Made by a program: the position numbers and the translations under genes
Notes under the pieces: model-generated
What the model saw: only the letters and a program-made list of their open reading frames with translations
The model's database searches: none
Told to the model about the DNA's origin: nothing
Part shown: in pieces, positions 1-9,663 of the stretch
Layout: each line of letters opens with the position of its first letter
Position numbering within the stretch: the stretch's first letter is position 1
NCBI RefSeq assembly: GCF_000772935.1
Contig: NZ_JPVR01000069.1
Location: 62,001-126,000 of the forward strand
DNA: 64,000 nt
Direction of reading: 5' to 3'
DNA from: Lysinibacillus boronitolerans JCM 21713 = 10a = NBRC 103108
Lineage (GTDB): Bacteria; Bacillota; Bacilli; Bacillales_A; Planococcaceae

Positions 1-116
1 ATCCTCCGAACGTTAGTCATGGAGCTAACACTTTATTCATAAAGCCCCGTATCTTTTTATTATAACGTTTTTATAAAGGAAAACATACTATCTAGCAGAT
101 GTTTTGTGGTAGTAAG

Positions 117-659
117 TTAACTATCCTGCGTCTCGTCCTCAAACATATTCTTGGCAAGACGTTGAAATACTTTCACACGATCATACTGAACAAGTAAATA
201 TTTTGTTCGTTTCTCTAGTCTATATTTTAATAAAAAAGCTCTTTGAATCCGAGACTCTAACGCATTGACACTGACATCCACAATAAATTCCATGCCATTC
301 ATAAAGGTAACCTTTGTCCTCTTTTTATCCACAGCGACATAGTCATCTATATGATGGACAGCGAACCAGATACAGTCAGGATGTAGAGGAGACCTACTAG
401 GGAACCATAAAATATTACAACGCTCATGCACGACAATAGGATTTTTATTAAGCTTGCCTAGGATCATTTTCGAACCATCGAACGCTCCTCTTAAACTAGA
501 ACCAAAATAACGCAGATTAAAGTCCAATAATTTCGTTGGTGGTAGCGTAGAAATATACTCATTATTTTTCTCATACACCTGCGTACATAAATTTCCAAAG
601 GAATCATACACAGGCATATACATCATTGTTTCACTATTCATAATATCTTTTTTATGCAT
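117..659 (-). CDS. comK: ComK-like competence transcription factor
   Basis: This 180-residue protein resembles ComK, the DNA-binding activator of late competence genes in Bacillus. The best-matching stretch is the ComK core: RYFGSSLRGA near residues 50-59, then the PIVV...ILWFPSRSP region, and later KVTFMNGMEF followed by NALESRIQRA. Length is close to B. subtilis ComK (192 residues). The ATG is preceded by AAAGGGGGA at good spacing, which fixes the start. It lies downstream of secA1 on the same strand but beyond a terminator, so it is probably its own unit. Late competence genes comFA and comFC, likely targets, are in the same window. I assigned it by motif memory, not by a search. Confidence 0.8.
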   Translation of the reverse strand: MHKKDIMNSETMMYMPVYDSFGNLCTQVYEKNNEYISTLPPTKLLDFNLRYFGSSLRGAFDGSKMILGKLNKNPIVVHERCNILWFPSRSPLHPDCIWFAVHHIDDYVAVDKKRTKVTFMNGMEFIVDVSVNALESRIQRAFLLKYRLEKRTKYLLVQYDRVKVFQRLAKNMFEDETQDS

Positions 660-986
660 CTATAGTCCCCCTTTATACATTTTATGTTGCTTCCAGTCAA
701 AATAAAAAGGAATATACTAATATGCGTACATTCCCGCTATTTTAATGAGTAAGATTGCTTGAAAATTCCGATCCTCCTTAAGACTTAGTATCACAATCAA
801 AAATTCAGGATAATAATAGGATAAATTACTTGTACTATATACCTATTATTACAGCTATTGTATACCCATATTTTTCAATTGTCTATAAATTCTGACTATT
901 TATACTAAAATTTCTTCAATTTTAAGCTAGTTTAAAAAGAAAAAATCATTTCAACACGTAGTTAAAATGATTTTTTCACCTAGATA
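660..986 (-). promoter_or_regulatory. comK upstream region with no gene
   Basis: This 327-base stretch between secA1 and the comK-like gene holds the secA1 terminator and an A/T-rich leader. On the minus strand a possible -10 (TATACAAT near 858-866) is visible, but no convincing -35. Short A-tract/T-tract pairs (AAAATTGAAGAAATTTT near 909-925) recall a ComK box, but the spacing is not the canonical AAAA-N5-TTTT. An AAGGAGG motif near 775-782 is not followed by a start codon. Confidence 0.3.
942..977 (-). terminator. Terminator after secA1
   Basis: Read on the minus strand, AAAAAATCATTTT pairs with AAATGATTTTTT across a loop of about ten bases and ends in a T run. It sits just downstream of the secA1 stop codon, as expected for an intrinsic terminator. 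Confidence 0.75.
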
Positions 987-3497
987 TTATTGAGCCGTAC
1001 CATGACAATTTTTAAATTTCTTACCACTTCCACATGGACATAAATCATTACGACCAATGTTTTCAGCCTTACGTACAGGTTGCTTTTTCGGAGCGGAGCC
1101 ACCTTCTTCTTTCGGATTAACAGCCTGCCCCTTCGCCACCTCTTCACGCTCAAGATTATTGCGAATTTCTGCTTTCATTGCATATTTCGCAACATCCTCA
1201 CGAATAGAGGCTACCATATCCTCAAACATCGCAAAGCCTTCTTGTTGATATTCACGTAGTGGATCGTTTTGACCATACGCACGCAGATGGATACCTTGGC
1301 GTAGTTGATCCATTGCATCAATATGATCAATCCATTTTGTATCGATTGATCGTAATAAAATAACCTTTTCAAACTCACGCATACGCTCTGGTGTCAGTTC
1401 TGCCTCTTTTTCATCATAACGAACATGAACAGCATCAGAGATTAACTGATTAATATCTTCAGCAGACTTGCCTTGGAAATCAGATACTTTAAGTTGACCT
1501 TCCTCTAAAAGATTGGCCGCTACAAAGTCTTCAATAGCCTTTAGGTTCCAATCCTTCTGCTCACCTTGAGTATACAGGCTAACAACATTATCGATTGTTT
1601 CTTGAATCATAGACTCAACAAGCACACGCATATTTTCTGTTTCCAGCACATCATAACGCTCTTTATAAATAATCTCACGTTGCTGACGTAGTACATCGTC
1701 ATATTGTAATAATCGTTTACGCGCATCAAAGTTATTACCTTCGACACGTTTCTGTGCTGATTCTACAGCTCTCGACACAACTTTAGATTGCAATGGCTGG
1801 GAATCATCCATACCTAAGCGCATCATCATCGACTTCATATTATCAGAGCCAAAACGACGCATTAAATCATCCTCTAGGGATAGGTAGAATTGTGTAACCC
1901 CAGGATTCCCTTGACGACCAGAACGTCCACGAAGCTGATTATCAATACGACGTGATTCATGTCGCTCTGTACCGATTACCGCTAAACCGCCAATTTCGAG
2001 TACTCCTTCGCCAGGTTTAATATCTGTACCACGTCCAGCCATGTTTGTTGCAATTGTCACTGCACCCTTGGTACCAGCGTTCGCAATAATTTCAGCTTCA
2101 CGTTCATGGTTTTTCGCATTTAACACATTATGAGGAATTTTATGTTTATCCAATAGTTTTGAAATAATCTCAGATGTTTCAATAGCAACTGTACCAACAA
2201 GAACAGGTTGACCAGCTCTATGACGCTCTGCGATATCAGCAGCAACTGCTTTATATTTCCCTTCCATCGTTGCAAAAATCAAGTCAGCACGATCATCACG
2301 AGCAATTGGTTTATTCGTTGGAATAGCGACAACATTCATATTGTAAATATTGCGGAATTCCTCTTCCTCTGTTTTCGCTGTACCTGTCATCCCTGCAAGC
2401 TTTTGATACATACGGAAGTAGTTTTGGAAGGTAATTGTCGCCATTGTCATCGATTCATTTTGAATCTCAACGCCTTCTTTAGCTTCAATTGCTTGGTGTA
2501 AGCCATCAGAATAACGACGACCCTTCATCAAACGACCAGTAAAGCCATCAACGATCACAATTTCGCCATCCTGCACAACATAATCGACATCATTATGCAT
2601 ACTGACATGCGCCTTTAATGATTGATTGATCGCATGATTTAAACGAACATGTGTCAAATCAAATAGATTATCGATGCCAAATGCTTTTTCTGCCTTTTCC
2701 ACACCTGCATCTGTTAACGTAACACCTTTTGTTGACTCTTCATACGTATAGTCTGTCTCTGCATTTAACATACGTACAAAGGCATTCGATTGTTTATAAA
2801 GCTGTGCTGATTTCCCAGCCTGACCCGAAATAATTAATGGTGTACGCGCTTCATCAATTAAGATCGAGTCCACCTCATCAATGACAGCATAGTGTAATGG
2901 ACGTTGTACACGTTCCTCTTTGTAAAGCACCATGTTATCACGTAAGTAGTCAAATCCTAGCTCATTGTTTGTACTATACGTAATATCAGCCTCATAAGCA
3001 GTTCGTTTTTCATCTTTTGAAAGGCTATTCAGGTTTAGCCCAACAGATAAGCCTAAGAAATTATAAAGTTGTCCCATTTCAGCAGCATCACGACTCGCTA
3101 GGTATTCATTGACTGTTACAACATGTACACCTTTACCAGTGATAGCATTCAAATAAACAGCCATTGTCGCTGTTAAAGTTTTACCTTCCCCGGTTTTCAT
3201 CTCCGCGATATTCCCCTCATCAAGAGCAGCAGCCCCCATGATTTGAACACGGAATGGATACATCTCTAATACACGTTTTGAAGCTTCTCGACAAACAGCA
3301 AACGCTTCGGCACGAATCGACTCTAAATGCTCACCCTCAGCATAGCGTTTTTTAAATTCATCTGTTTTCGCTTGTAGTTGATCATCTGAAAGCTGTTCCA
3401 TTTGAGAAGCGAATCCCTCAACTTGGTCAGCGATTTTTTCTAATTTTTTTAACTCACGTTTATTGAAATCAAATAATTTATTTAATAGGTTTGCCAT
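987..3497 (-). CDS. secA: SecA1 preprotein translocase ATPase
   Basis: SecA drives secretory proteins through the SecYEG channel using ATP. The 836-residue length matches the housekeeping form (841 in B. subtilis). Visible landmarks are GEGKT (Walker A) at about residues 103-107, the DEVDS Walker B near 208, the SAT-like region, [10 protein letters not shown], the [11 protein letters not shown] helicase motif, [10 protein letters not shown], and a C-terminal zinc-binding tail [14 protein letters not shown] that binds SecB-type partners or lipid. The start has AGGAAGTG upstream. It is followed by a terminator and preceded by hpf, the same order as in B. subtilis. A second SecA lies at the other end of the window and lacks the zinc tail. 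Confidence 0.98.
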   Translation of the reverse strand: MANLLNKLFDFNKRELKKLEKIADQVEGFASQMEQLSDDQLQAKTDEFKKRYAEGEHLESIRAEAFAVCREASKRVLEMYPFRVQIMGAAALDEGNIAEMKTGEGKTLTATMAVYLNAITGKGVHVVTVNEYLASRDAAEMGQLYNFLGLSVGLNLNSLSKDEKRTAYEADITYSTNNELGFDYLRDNMVLYKEERVQRPLHYAVIDEVDSILIDEARTPLIISGQAGKSAQLYKQSNAFVRMLNAETDYTYEESTKGVTLTDAGVEKAEKAFGIDNLFDLTHVRLNHAINQSLKAHVSMHNDVDYVVQDGEIVIVDGFTGRLMKGRRYSDGLHQAIEAKEGVEIQNESMTMATITFQNYFRMYQKLAGMTGTAKTEEEEFRNIYNMNVVAIPTNKPIARDDRADLIFATMEGKYKAVAADIAERHRAGQPVLVGTVAIETSEIISKLLDKHKIPHNVLNAKNHEREAEIIANAGTKGAVTIATNMAGRGTDIKPGEGVLEIGGLAVIGTERHESRRIDNQLRGRSGRQGNPGVTQFYLSLEDDLMRRFGSDNMKSMMMRLGMDDSQPLQSKVVSRAVESAQKRVEGNNFDARKRLLQYDDVLRQQREIIYKERYDVLETENMRVLVESMIQETIDNVVSLYTQGEQKDWNLKAIEDFVAANLLEEGQLKVSDFQGKSAEDINQLISDAVHVRYDEKEAELTPERMREFEKVILLRSIDTKWIDHIDAMDQLRQGIHLRAYGQNDPLREYQQEGFAMFEDMVASIREDVAKYAMKAEIRNNLEREEVAKGQAVNPKEEGGSAPKKQPVRKAENIGRNDLCPCGSGKKFKNCHGTAQ

Positions 3498-3593
3498 GAA
3501 TGTTTTTCACTTCCTATATAGATTCAACTTTCATTTTACCATTGTGTAACAGTTTCATGCAAACTGTCACCTCGGGTACATATGATTGTCATA

Positions 3594-3630
3594 CAAAAAA
3601 AGACCCTCGCCATCGCGAGAGCCTTTGTCA
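3594..3630 (-). terminator. Terminator after hpf
   Basis: On the minus strand a GC-rich stem GCTCTCGC/GCGAGGGT with a GATG loop is flanked by A and T runs (AAAG...CTTTTTTT). It lies between the hpf stop and the secA1 start, so secA1 probably has its own promoter. Confidence 0.85.
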
Positions 3631-3640
3631 TCATGAAGTT

Positions 3641-4192
3641 TTAAGTAGTTTCAATTAAGCCATATTTTCCATCTTTACGCTTATATACAATATTTGTGCC
3701 GTTCGATTCAGCATCAGTAAAGACATAAAAATCATGTCCAAGCATATTCATTTGTAGAACTGCCTCTTCTTGATCCATAGGTTTTAAATCAAATTGCTTT
3801 GTACGAACAATTGAGTATTCTTCTTCCTCTGACACAGCATCAGCGGCTGCTTGAGTAGTAGCAAAATAAAGGCCTGCACCTTCACGCTCGCGGAATTTAC
3901 GGTTTACTTTTGTTTTATGTTTGCGGATCTGACGCTCTAATTTATCAACAATTAGATCAACAGCAGCATACATATCATTATGACGCTCTTCAGCACGAAG
4001 AGTTAGGTTCTTCATTGGAATAGTGACTTCCACTTTAGTTTGTTTGTCATTGTAAACCTTTAAATTGACATTAGCGTTGGCATTAACATCTTCGTTAAAA
4101 TAGCGTTCAACTTTATCGATTTTGTTCTCAACATACTCTCGAATAGCTGGAGTTACCTCAATATTTTCACCACGAATGTTAAAGTTTAACAT
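3641..4192 (-). CDS. hpf: Long-form ribosome hibernation promoting factor
   Basis: HPF binds the 30S subunit and pairs ribosomes into inactive 100S dimers in stationary phase or stress. The 183-residue length is that of the long form: an N-terminal S30EA domain (residues 1 to about 100, beginning MLNFNIRGENIEVTPAIREY) and a C-terminal dimerisation domain (about 125-183, VRTKQFDLKPMDQEEAVLQMNMLGHDFYVF region). A strong AAAGGAGGAG precedes the ATG. It sits next to secA1 as yvyD does in B. subtilis. A SigH-like promoter is visible upstream, consistent with the known stress and stationary-phase control of yvyD. Confidence 0.95.
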   Translation of the reverse strand: MLNFNIRGENIEVTPAIREYVENKIDKVERYFNEDVNANANVNLKVYNDKQTKVEVTIPMKNLTLRAEERHNDMYAAVDLIVDKLERQIRKHKTKVNRKFREREGAGLYFATTQAAADAVSEEEEYSIVRTKQFDLKPMDQEEAVLQMNMLGHDFYVFTDAESNGTNIVYKRKDGKYGLIETT

Positions 4193-4224
4193 GTAAACTC
4201 CTCCTTTATAACTGCTATACTATC

Positions 4225-4254
4225 TATTTCTACACAAGTGTGTGAAATTCCTCT
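4225..4254 (-). promoter_or_regulatory. Candidate SigH-type promoter of hpf
   Basis: On the minus strand AGAGGAATT, 12 bases, then GTAGAAATA. This is close to the Bacillus SigH pattern (RnAGGAwWW, 11-12 bases, RnnGAATWW) with one mismatch in the -10. B. subtilis yvyD is known to have a SigH promoter, which supports the reading. Confidence 0.5.
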
Positions 4255-4293
4255 AAAATCATTCTTTTTTTTACAAAAAATTTTTTATAAATT

Positions 4294-4677
4294 TTATAAA
4301 TTATTATTTTGTTTTTTCGCTTCAGCTGCTTCCTTTTTTCGTCGAAGCTTTAATTCTTCAACAATCAAATCTTCCACGGGAGCTTGATTATTGAAATAGA
4401 TGCCATATTGCTTGCCGTTACCAAATGGACGACTCCAAATCACTTCTCCATAAGCGCGAACTTCTTGTGTATCAAGCACAAAATGGATATCTAATGGAGG
4501 AGGGTTTATACCTAAATCCACTTCCGTAAACATCTTTAATCCACGTGGACTAATATCCAACAAGTCAGCCATAGCGGTTTGTCCATGATTGACCTTTCCA
4601 TTCTCATAAATAGCAAAAGTTATTTGAATAGGCTCCTTAAATTTAAAACGGAAACCTTCTTGACGCTTAAAGATCAT
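4294..4677 (-). CDS. PilZ-domain-like protein, possible c-di-GMP receptor
   Basis: The 127-residue protein has the PilZ layout: an arginine pair at the N terminus (R5 and R10), the DISPRGLKMF motif near residues 46-55 that fits the (D/N)xSxxG signature, and a following beta-barrel ending in KQYGIYF. The arginine spacing is one residue longer than the textbook RxxxR, so nucleotide binding is not certain. A lysine-rich tail follows. It lies between hpf and fliS in a flagellar neighbourhood, so a role in motility or surface control is an inference. The region just upstream of the ATG has GGTGGG at short spacing. Confidence 0.7.
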   Translation of the reverse strand: MIFKRQEGFRFKFKEPIQITFAIYENGKVNHGQTAMADLLDISPRGLKMFTEVDLGINPPPLDIHFVLDTQEVRAYGEVIWSRPFGNGKQYGIYFNNQAPVEDLIVEELKLRRKKEAAEAKKQNNNL

Positions 4678-4818
4678 ATTCCCACCCCAGTACTCTTTTA
4701 AACATGTTTATTGCTTTGATTATGCCATGATGCCCAACTTACAGCTACAGGGAATAAGTAACATATTTTACCGTTGAATAGCCTAATTTATGACTATTTC
4801 GTGATAAAAACGATTTAA

Positions 4819-4852
4819 CAAAAAAGAGACCATCTCTTTCGATGGTCTCTAA
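4819..4852 (-). terminator. Terminator after fliS
   Basis: On the minus strand AGAGACCATC and GATGGTCTCT form a ten-base-pair perfect stem around GAAAGA, followed by TTTTTTG. It closes the flaG-fliD-fliT-fliS unit. Confidence 0.92.
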
Positions 4853-4858
4853 TTGTGT

Positions 4859-5269
4859 CTAAATTTGTCCGCTGTTTCCCTGACCAAATTGCTGTTGTCG
4901 ATTAATGCGAATTACTTCCTTCCACGTATCGCGAAATTCCGTCACCAATCCTTCCACTTCTTCAATAATGGCTACATCATTTTGAATGTTGGCTTCTACT
5001 AAACGATGATTCATATATTCGTAAAGAGGTAGCATTTGTTTCGAAATCTCAATATCCATATTGAGTGTAGACATCAGTTCACTAATAATCGCCTGAGCTT
5101 TTTGAATGTTTGTATTTTTCTCTTGAATATTCTTATCTTGGATAGCTTGTTTCGCCTTATGCAAGAATTTCAAGCATCCATTATAAAGCATTAATGTCAG
5201 TTCGCCAGGTGAAGCTGTAGTCACACTATTTTGTTTATACGCGTTTTGTGCTGTTAAATTTGCTGCCAA
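4859..5269 (-). CDS. fliS: Flagellin export chaperone FliS
   Basis: FliS binds the C terminus of newly made flagellin and keeps it unpolymerised until export. The 136-residue all-helical protein has the family hallmarks: AYKQNSVTTASPGELTLMLYNGCLKFL near the N terminus (residues about 10-36) and ALxxAxxIIxELxxTLNMD-like sequence in the middle. The start codon is TTG, preceded by AAAGGAG ten bases upstream; no ATG fits. It is the last gene of the flaG-fliD-fliT-fliS unit. A gap of about 200 bases separates it from the fliT-like gene, and no gene is seen there. Confidence 0.95.
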   Translation of the reverse strand: MAANLTAQNAYKQNSVTTASPGELTLMLYNGCLKFLHKAKQAIQDKNIQEKNTNIQKAQAIISELMSTLNMDIEISKQMLPLYEYMNHRLVEANIQNDVAIIEEVEGLVTEFRDTWKEVIRINRQQQFGQGNSGQI

Positions 5270-5470
5270 TAAAGGACAACTCCTTTGAAAGGTTACTTAT
5301 TTACTAGTTTAAACCATTTTACGAAGAAAAGCTATTTACGTCTCAGCGTAATTTTGTCTGGTTTTTGAATTGTAAGATCACAATTCACTCCTTTTAAAAT
5401 CCATGACATCTGCCAAAGCATTATCTACATTCAGCTAGCAACTACTACCACGATGAATGAAGATAAACTA

Positions 5471-5830
5471 TTAATTTTTTTTGTCATAATACATGCCATC
5501 CATCACACGAACATTTGAATAAGGATTGAAATATTGCTGTTCACTTTTCTTCGTTTTTTGTAGGTTTACCATGTCTTGTTTAACTGCATCCATTACATCT
5601 GCTAAACGCTTTTTAATACCCTTATCTAATTCTAGCAATGTACGATGAATGTGATTTTGTTCATCAAAATGAAATCCCTCATCCATTATGCCTTTAATAA
5701 TCATACCACGCTTGTCCAACATGTTATTAATAGTGTTGATATATTCATCACGGTCTTCACCTTTAGGAGTTTCACCCAAATGCTTAAATAAATTTGCTGA
5801 TGCTTGCAATAGTTGATCTATTTGCTGCAT
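5471..5830 (-). CDS. fliT: FliT-like flagellar chaperone
   Basis: This 119-residue helical protein lies directly after fliD and before fliS. It looks like the Bacillus FliT type: a short acidic helical hairpin (residues 1-95) and a C-terminal tail ending PYSNVRVMDGMYYDKKN. FliT proteins bind the filament cap FliD before export. GGGG six bases before the ATG supports the start. In B. subtilis the order is fliD-fliS-fliT, so fliT and fliS are swapped here. The name rests on position, size and tail sequence, so it is less certain than its neighbours. Confidence 0.72.
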   Translation of the reverse strand: MQQIDQLLQASANLFKHLGETPKGEDRDEYINTINNMLDKRGMIIKGIMDEGFHFDEQNHIHRTLLELDKGIKKRLADVMDAVKQDMVNLQKTKKSEQQYFNPYSNVRVMDGMYYDKKN

Positions 5831-5848
5831 ATTTTTCCCCTACCTTAA

Positions 5849-7381
5849 TTAGAAGCCTCCGCCTTGCATAAACATACTAGACTGTTGATTTGCTTTGTTT
5901 ATTGCTTGCTCCATAGCAGAGAATTGTTTCCAATATCGTTTTTCTATGTTTTCCAATTTCACTTTCCAAGCAGCAATTCTATCATCCACACCAATTAAGC
6001 TTTTACCGATTGAGTAATTTTGCTCTGTCATTGTTGTTTTACCAGCTTTTTTCTCAATTGTGGCTACAGAATTTTTAATGGACCCACGGAGCTTTTGGAC
6101 AATCCCACCATTACCATTTTCTAAGGATTTTGTGAAAGTATCGGATACTGCTTGTGGATCTGCCGTAATTGCTGCACGTAATTTTTCTTCATCGATTTCT
6201 AATTTACCGCCTTCAAGATAGGATTTTGTAGTAGTTATACCCATCTCAGATAAAGTATCGAATAAGGCATTATTACTTCCACCCTTTTCATACATAATGC
6301 CACGCATACTTGACAATGCATTTCGTACAATTGGATCACTTCGAAGCATACCGCTTTTCGCTTTTTCTTCCCATTTCTCAATATCTTTTTCTTCCATATC
6401 AGCTTTTTGCTCTTCTGTTAACGGTAAGAAATCACGATATTTCTTCTCAGATGTTAAACTATTTAACGAAGCAACTAGACCATTATATGTTTCTACAAAC
6501 TTTTTAATTTTATCTATCATTGCATCAGCATCTGTAGTGGCTGTCAATGTAATAGGTTTACTATCTGAATATTTATCTTTTAAAGTAACATTAAAGCCAT
6601 TAATATCAAATGTATTTGAGCTACGTGTGATTTCAGCACCATTCACAGTTAATTTTGCATCTTGTCCACCTTTAGCTAATACATTTGCATAATTCGGGTC
6701 ACTAGGATCGCTTGAGGTAAACCCTAATTTAGAAAATAATTCTTGACCAGTTTCTAGATATGCACTTACCCCATCATGGTCACCATACTTGACACCTTTA
6801 CCAGTCGCTTGTGTTGTCAACGAAAATTGCCCAGTCGCTTCATCGTAGAAAGCATTTAATCCAGTATCTTTATTTAACCCTGCGACAACACTTTCAATAG
6901 TGTCAGATGTTTTAAAGGTTTTTGTAACTTCTTTCATGCTACCATCATTTTGTAGCACCTTCATTTTTATATCAATTTTTCCATTTGCATCACCAGTAAC
7001 ACCAAGGCTTTTTAGAGTAGTTGTTTTTGCCCGATTTGATTCTGCCACTAGCCCTACTCTATTACCTGCCGTTGCGAGTTGATCAATTTTATCAATTTTT
7101 AAAGTACCAGATGCAGATGTGTTAGCAGTGACAGAAACAGCATCATGTGAAGAAGTCGCACTTTTTTTATAAAAATCTCGTTGTAACGTCATTTCATCTA
7201 ATAAAAACTTATCAAATGATGCTAATTGTTTATTCACATCTCGATAAGCATCACGTTGCCATTCATATTTTTGCTTCTGTTGATACAGTTTATTTAACGG
7301 TGCCTTCTCTGCAGACATTAACTTTTCTACCAGACTGTCAATATCCATTCCTGAAGCTAATCCACCAATTCTTGTAACCAT
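5849..7381 (-). CDS. fliD: Flagellar filament cap protein FliD
   Basis: FliD caps the growing filament and folds flagellin into place. The N-terminal MVTRIGGLASGMDIDSLVEKLMSAE-type sequence (kept short here: GLASGMDIDSLV) is the family signature, and the C-terminal part has the helical region ending with KANQQSSMFMQGGGF. I chose the ATG at this position, which gives 510 residues: it has GGGGG eight bases upstream, while the five-codon extension would begin with TTG inside that ribosome site. flaG lies just upstream in the same unit. Confidence 0.96.
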   Translation of the reverse strand: MVTRIGGLASGMDIDSLVEKLMSAEKAPLNKLYQQKQKYEWQRDAYRDVNKQLASFDKFLLDEMTLQRDFYKKSATSSHDAVSVTANTSASGTLKIDKIDQLATAGNRVGLVAESNRAKTTTLKSLGVTGDANGKIDIKMKVLQNDGSMKEVTKTFKTSDTIESVVAGLNKDTGLNAFYDEATGQFSLTTQATGKGVKYGDHDGVSAYLETGQELFSKLGFTSSDPSDPNYANVLAKGGQDAKLTVNGAEITRSSNTFDINGFNVTLKDKYSDSKPITLTATTDADAMIDKIKKFVETYNGLVASLNSLTSEKKYRDFLPLTEEQKADMEEKDIEKWEEKAKSGMLRSDPIVRNALSSMRGIMYEKGGSNNALFDTLSEMGITTTKSYLEGGKLEIDEEKLRAAITADPQAVSDTFTKSLENGNGGIVQKLRGSIKNSVATIEKKAGKTTMTEQNYSIGKSLIGVDDRIAAWKVKLENIEKRYWKQFSAMEQAINKANQQSSMFMQGGGF

Positions 7382-7402
7382 TATAAAAACCCCCAATATT
7401 TT

Positions 7403-7780
7403 CTAAATTTTTTCATCTATAATCATCCCTGCAAGTTTTTTCATTTCGTAAAAAGCATCAAGTAATTTTTCTGGAGGAATCTCTTTAATTACTTCCTCCG
7501 TCTCAGAGTTAACTAAACGTACGAAATACTTATTTAATCCTTCGTGTAATACAAATTTAGACTGTTTATGATCTAAATTTAAAAATTCACCAATAGAATC
7601 AATCGCTTTTTCAATATTTTCTTTTGTAACTTTTCTTGTGCCAGTCTCTTGTTGTTGATCTTGCTTCAAAACATCTGTTATTTGTTGAATTGGCTCTGCT
7701 GAATTCTGTTCAACATTACTTTGTGACACTGTCGAGATAGTTTTCATAGTTGTATCTAAATTTTGAGTATTGATACGCAT
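7403..7780 (-). CDS. flaG: FlaG-family flagellar protein
   Basis: FlaG proteins (YvyC in B. subtilis) affect filament length and are encoded upstream of fliD. The 125-residue product has a variable N terminus and the conserved C-terminal core: LNKYFVRLVNSETEEVIKEIPPEKLL followed by FYEMKKLAGMIID (residues about 83-122). GGGAGGTAATT precedes the ATG. A SigD-like promoter is seen upstream, so this gene opens the flaG-fliD-fliT-fliS unit. Confidence 0.92.
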   Translation of the reverse strand: MRINTQNLDTTMKTISTVSQSNVEQNSAEPIQQITDVLKQDQQQETGTRKVTKENIEKAIDSIGEFLNLDHKQSKFVLHEGLNKYFVRLVNSETEEVIKEIPPEKLLDAFYEMKKLAGMIIDEKI

Positions 7781-7817
7781 AATTACCTCCCATTTACTTT
7801 CATCTTAGTTACAATTA

Positions 7818-7843
7818 GTATCGGCTAAAAGATTGATAATTTC
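7818..7843 (-). promoter_or_regulatory. SigD-type promoter of flaG-fliD-fliT-fliS
   Basis: On the minus strand GAAA, 15 bases, then CCGATAC (GCCGATAC with the base before). The B. subtilis SigD pattern is TAAA, 14-16 bases, GCCGATAT. The spacing equals that of the hag promoter in this window. The motif ends about 38 bases before the flaG start codon. Confidence 0.75.
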
Positions 7844-7926
7844 ATAGTGATATTAGAAAATCAAGGAAAAATGGCTATTTTAGCTCAGCCTGCTATCACA
7901 GTTAGTAGAATAAAACATGCCATTAC

Positions 7927-7966
7927 CTAAAAAAATGTCTCAAAATTATTCTGAGACATTTTTTCC
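7927..7966 (-). terminator. Terminator after pgcA
   Basis: On the minus strand AAAATGTCTCA pairs with TTGAGACATTTT around a GAATAAT loop, with A and T runs on both sides. It separates the glycan island from the flaG unit and would also work for plus-strand transcripts. Confidence 0.9.
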
Positions 7967-9663
7967 TAATTTATTATTGATTGAACATCTTGAATAATCT
8001 TATCTATAGTAGATTGAACCTCATTTATGTTATTTTTACATACTCCCACATAAATTTTACATTTCGGTTCAGTCCCTGATGGTCTTACACATATCCAAGA
8101 GCCATCTTGTAATATATATTTTATGACGTCAGCCTTCGGTAGATGGAGTGGCTTTATCGTACCATTTAGATAGGAGATACCCTTACTGTAATCCTCCATT
8201 GCAACAACAGGAGTATTACCAATTTCCTCGTATGGTGATATGCTAAGACGATTCATTATGCTCTTCATTTTTAATTGCCCATCCAAGCCATCATATGTAA
8301 ATGTTAATAATTTTTCACCGAAATAGCCAAATTGCTTATATAGGTGATTTAGTACCTCTATTAATGTTTGATTCTGTTTTTGGTAATATGATGCCATCTC
8401 TGCGGTTAGAAGTGCAATCTGCACTGCGTCTTTATCCCTGACAAAACTTGCCGCTAAATATCCATAGCTTTCTTCGTAGCCAAATAAAAATGAATACTCA
8501 CCAGTTGTCTCAAATTCTTCAATTTTCTCAGCTATAAACTTAAACCCAGTAAGCGTATTTATCGTTTGAACATTAAAACTTTTGGCGATTGCTGTCCCTA
8601 ACTCAGATGTTACAATGGTTTTTAATATAACACCATTTTCAGGTAGTGTCCCCTCAAGTCTTCCTTTAGTAAGAATATAGTTTAATAAAAGTGCTCCTAG
8701 TTGATTGCCTGTCAATAACTGATAATTGTCCTTCGTTGAAATTGCTACACCTAAGCGATCTGCATCAGGGTCTGTCGCAAGGATTAGTTGAGCACCGACT
8801 TGTTTGCCAAGAGTAATTCCCATTTCAAACGCTAACGCTTCTTCCGGGTTTGGATAACTCACCGTTGGAAAATTACCATCTTGTATAGCTTGTTCATTTA
8901 CAATATGGACATTAGTGAACCCTGCTTCTGCTAATGCACGCTTTGTAGGTTCTAGACCTGCACCATGTAAAGGTGTATAAACTATGTTTAGATCTGCATT
9001 TTCATTCGTTTTCTTTACTAGTGTCTTTAAAGCTTCATTGTATGCATTATCTAAATCTTCTAAGATTTCTATGCAGAATTTCGATTCAAGTAGCTCTTTT
9101 TTTGTAAAGGAGTGAATTGTAAATATATCATCCACCCTTTTCATATGTTCTATAATCTCATTAGCAAACTTTGGTGTTAGTTGTGCTCCATCCTGACCAT
9201 ACACTTTAAATCCATTATATTCTTTAGGATTATGACTTGCTGTAATAACTACCCCTGCATAAGCTGTTAAATAACGAACAGCAAAACTTAGCTCAGGGGT
9301 AGGTCTACTTTCTCGGAATACATAGCTTTTAATACCATGAGTTGCTAAAACGCCAGCTGTTTCATATGCAAATTCTTTAGAAAAATGACGCGTATCATAA
9401 GCTATGACCACACCACTTTTTTTTGCATAATCACCTTGATCTTCAATTTGTCTGGCCAAACCTTCCGCAACTAATCGAATCGTATGAACATTAATACGAT
9501 TTGTTCCCGCTCCTAGTTTGCCTCTCATACCACCTGTTCCAAATGGAATATATTGATAAAAATGATCCTTTATCATTTGGTCATCATTAATAATTCTATT
9601 TAATTCTTCTTGATAACTACAATTAGCTTTGTGTAACCATTCCTCGTATAATTCCTTATGCAC
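7966..9663 (-). CDS. pgcA: Phosphoglucomutase / phosphomannomutase
   Basis: This alpha-D-phosphohexomutase interconverts glucose 6-phosphate and glucose 1-phosphate, the substrate for GalU in this window. The 565 residues carry all family motifs: TASHNP with the phosphoserine S143, the magnesium loop DPDADR at 298-303, the sugar-specificity loop GYEESYGY, and the phosphate-binding RPSGTEPK near the C terminus. The start is GTG, overlapping the end of the pgi-like gene by eight bases, so the two are translationally coupled. It is the last gene of the island and is followed by a terminator. Size and motifs match PgcA (YhxB) of B. subtilis. Confidence 0.93.
   Translation of the reverse strand: MHKELYEEWLHKANCSYQEELNRIINDDQMIKDHFYQYIPFGTGGMRGKLGAGTNRINVHTIRLVAEGLARQIEDQGDYAKKSGVVIAYDTRHFSKEFAYETAGVLATHGIKSYVFRESRPTPELSFAVRYLTAYAGVVITASHNPKEYNGFKVYGQDGAQLTPKFANEIIEHMKRVDDIFTIHSFTKKELLESKFCIEILEDLDNAYNEALKTLVKKTNENADLNIVYTPLHGAGLEPTKRALAEAGFTNVHIVNEQAIQDGNFPTVSYPNPEEALAFEMGITLGKQVGAQLILATDPDADRLGVAISTKDNYQLLTGNQLGALLLNYILTKGRLEGTLPENGVILKTIVTSELGTAIAKSFNVQTINTLTGFKFIAEKIEEFETTGEYSFLFGYEESYGYLAASFVRDKDAVQIALLTAEMASYYQKQNQTLIEVLNHLYKQFGYFGEKLLTFTYDGLDGQLKMKSIMNRLSISPYEEIGNTPVVAMEDYSKGISYLNGTIKPLHLPKADVIKYILQDGSWICVRPSGTEPKCKIYVGVCKNNINEVQSTIDKIIQDVQSIIN

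Noticed and set aside
775-782. AAGGAGG on the minus strand upstream of comK as a small gene start
   Set aside because: No start codon lies at a usable distance and no open frame follows.
1057-2501. Plus-strand open frames opposite secA1
   Set aside because: They are shadows of a highly conserved gene on the other strand, without ribosome sites.
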